Assembly (NCBI GenBank): GCA_050309765.1
Contig: JBNRMU010000050.1
Span: 1 to 32,783, forward strand
DNA length: 32,783 nt
Source of the DNA: CALWRM01 sp050309765
GTDB lineage: Bacteria; Bacillota; Clostridia; Christensenellales; UBA1750
Direction: 5' to 3'
Shown: piece after piece, positions 31,746 through 32,783 of the stretch
How positions within the stretch are numbered: the stretch's first letter is position 1
How the letters are laid out: the number at the start of each line of letters is the position of its first letter
Translations under genes and position numbers: made by a program
The notes under the pieces: generated by a model
What the model was told of the DNA's origin: nothing
The model's input: only the letters and a program-made list of their open reading frames with translations
Databases searched by the model: none

Positions 31746-32474
31746 TTAGAACTTCTTGAAAACATTAACAGTAGCACTGTTGTCATCATAGAAGTATGCT
31801 GTAGAATCGGCAGAGAAATAAGAATCTATTTCCGTTAAGTAATGAATCGGAGCAGAATCCGGACTAGATAGTGTGTATTTTGTTCCGCTAGACGGACTAT
31901 TAAAGTTTCCGCTGTTATAGTTAATATTCGGAATTGTCCTACACACTTCATTCTCTGCACGAATATACCTGACAGCAGTACTAGTTTGTGTGATCCAATG
32001 CTTAGAGCTTGTACACTGCACATAAGGCACACCTAAAGAATCAGATCCTGTGCTCCAAAACACTTGCACATACACTCTAACTCCTGCACCTGCATTGACA
32101 GAATTCTGTTTACTATATGATGCAAGGATTGTGGTTATATAATCTTCACGGAAACCTTTGCTTCCTATGAGCACACGTGATACAAGTTGCGTCGTCTGAA
32201 ACGCTTGAATTGGTCTAATAATATTGCCATCTTTGTCTTTTAGATAAGCAGAATAACCTCCCTCAGATTCGATTTCTTTTGCAAAGTCACTTCGTTCATC
32301 AATACCAGCAATTGCCCGAGCAAACAACTCTTGTTCGTTTACAATTTCTGCACGTTGAATCGGGATTCGAGCTTCATTTTTTGGCAGCTCGGCCGCATAG
32401 GCGATCGGAGTTAGGCATAGAACCAACATACAACAGCAAACCAGGAACGACATCATCTTACTACTTCTACACAT
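31746..32474 (-). CDS. AT-rich secreted protein of unknown function
   Basis: 242 residues from the ATG at 32474, chosen because GAGGAG lies 9 bases upstream; an in-frame ATG at 32567 would start upstream of the promoter and is rejected. A signal peptide is clear: positive MCRSSK, a hydrophobic run rich in Cys and Leu, and a likely cut at AYA|AEL. The mature part is rich in Ser, Thr and Tyr with alternating beta-like segments (VRVYVQVFWSTG) and two cysteines (VQC, EVC) that may form a disulfide. No membrane anchor or sorting motif follows. Its AT-richness contrasts sharply with all neighbours and suggests recent acquisition. I do not recognise the family. Confidence 0.75.
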   Translation of the reverse strand: MCRSSKMMSFLVCCCMLVLCLTPIAYAAELPKNEARIPIQRAEIVNEQELFARAIAGIDERSDFAKEIESEGGYSAYLKDKDGNIIRPIQAFQTTQLVSRVLIGSKGFREDYITTILASYSKQNSVNAGAGVRVYVQVFWSTGSDSLGVPYVQCTSSKHWITQTSTAVRYIRAENEVCRTIPNINYNSGNFNSPSSGTKYTLSSPDSAPIHYLTEIDSYFSADSTAYFYDDNSATVNVFKKF

Positions 32475-32525
32475 GCCAACTTTCTCCTCTCTTATTTTGT
32501 TCAATTGTGTCTTACGTGCATCTGT

Positions 32526-32554
32526 ATTATAACACGTTTTCTTTTTTATTTCAA
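32526..32554 (-). promoter_or_regulatory. Near-consensus promoter of the AT-rich secreted-protein gene
   Basis: On the minus strand TTGAAA (32554-32549), 17 bases, TATAAT (32531-32526), with an extended TGT before the -10. It is the strongest promoter in the window by match to consensus. Confidence 0.88.
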
Positions 32555-32593
32555 TGCATTTTTTCAAAAATTGAATTTTATTTCCATGATCAT

Positions 32594-32632
32594 AAAAAAG
32601 GGTCCCGATTCCTTGCGGAACCGGGACCCTTT
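32594..32632 (-). terminator. Rho-independent terminator of tuf
   Basis: 16-bp stem (32597-32612 with 32617-32632, one G-T pair), 4-base loop, followed on the minus strand by TTTTTT. It lies 14 bases after the tuf stop, isolating tuf from the genes downstream. Confidence 0.93.
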
Positions 32633-32646
32633 AATGGCGTATTTGC

Positions 32647-32783
32647 TTACTCGATAACCTTGGAAACAACGCCGGAGCCAACCGTGCGGCCGCCCTCGCG
32701 GATAGCGAAGCGCAGGCCTTCCTCAATGGCGATAGGCGTGATCAGCTTGATCGTCATCTTGATGTTGTCGCCAGGCATTACCA
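32647..32783 (-). CDS. tuf: Elongation factor Tu, C-terminal end (partial)
   Basis: The last 45 residues of EF-Tu (MPGDNIKMTIKLITPIAIEE, then GLRFAIREGGRTVGSGVV, then SKVIE). These form the end of beta-barrel domain 3, which contacts aminoacyl-tRNA and EF-Ts. The 5' part lies beyond the right edge, presumably preceded by fusA and the str operon. The gene's own terminator follows at once. Confidence 0.97.
   Translation of the reverse strand, partial: VMPGDNIKMTIKLITPIAIEEGLRFAIREGGRTVGSGVVSKVIE

Noticed and set aside
32475..32567. N-terminal extension of the AT-rich secreted protein
   Set aside because: It would place the start upstream of the near-consensus promoter and before a clear signal peptide start with its own Shine-Dalgarno.
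1..32783. CRISPR arrays, insertion sequences, tRNA or rRNA genes
   Set aside because: No regularly spaced repeats, transposase-like frames or cloverleaf-type sequences were recognised by eye; a dedicated search was not possible.

Overview
The window comes from a GC-rich member of the Firmicutes, most likely a Clostridia-class gut-type bacterium. The evidence is the unbroken S10-spc-alpha ribosomal cluster in Gram-positive order, a KOW protein between map and infA, a type-Z (zinc) S14, the CD3324-family and RNHCP-domain proteins, and strong AGGAGG Shine-Dalgarno sites with sigma-A promoters that mostly have 17-bp spacers. I cannot name the species from sequence alone.

Left part (1-14,600) is an accessory and metabolic region. 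A truncated GH2 glycosidase with discoidin-like modules runs off the left edge. Divergent from it is a pair of tandem paralogous alpha/beta-hydrolase esterases. Next come a possible independent small RNA, a radical SAM protein, a GH42 beta-galactosidase with its own promoter and terminator, and a three-gene run of DUF5655 protein, lipoprotein metallo-beta-lactamase-fold hydrolase and Fe-S aldo/keto reductase. These are followed by a tiny membrane protein, a second radical SAM gene broken by a one-base frameshift, a CD3324/RNHCP gene pair behind an elaborately structured leader, and a PfkB-type sugar kinase. Most units have a recognisable promoter and rho-independent terminator, so they look like short independent transcripts. 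GH2, the esterases, GH42 and PfkB together suggest growth on plant or host glycans.

Right part (14,752-30,544, all minus strand) is the S10-spc-alpha cluster: rpsJ-rplCDWB-rpsS-rplV-rpsC-rplP-rpmC-rpsQ-rplNXE-rpsZ-rpsH-rplFR-rpsE-rpmD-rplO-secY-adk-map-KOW-infA-rpmJ-rpsMKD-rpoA-rplQ. One good promoter lies about 190 bases upstream of rpsJ and one strong bidirectional terminator lies after rplQ. The only large internal gap (221 bases, before rpsM) holds a long hairpin. The rpsJ leader can fold into a compact three-way junction.

Far right: the 3' end of tuf (EF-Tu) with its terminator, then two genes between tuf and rpsJ that are not part of the ribosomal set. One is an AT-rich secreted protein of unknown function with a near-consensus promoter, the other a polytopic membrane protein.

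The most interesting signals are in RNA: the CD3324/RNHCP leader (short ORF, pseudoknot-topology stems and anti-Shine-Dalgarno), the rpsJ leader junction, the rpsM leader hairpin and the 4.7-kb intergenic RNA candidate. No CRISPR array, transposase, tRNA or rRNA was seen.
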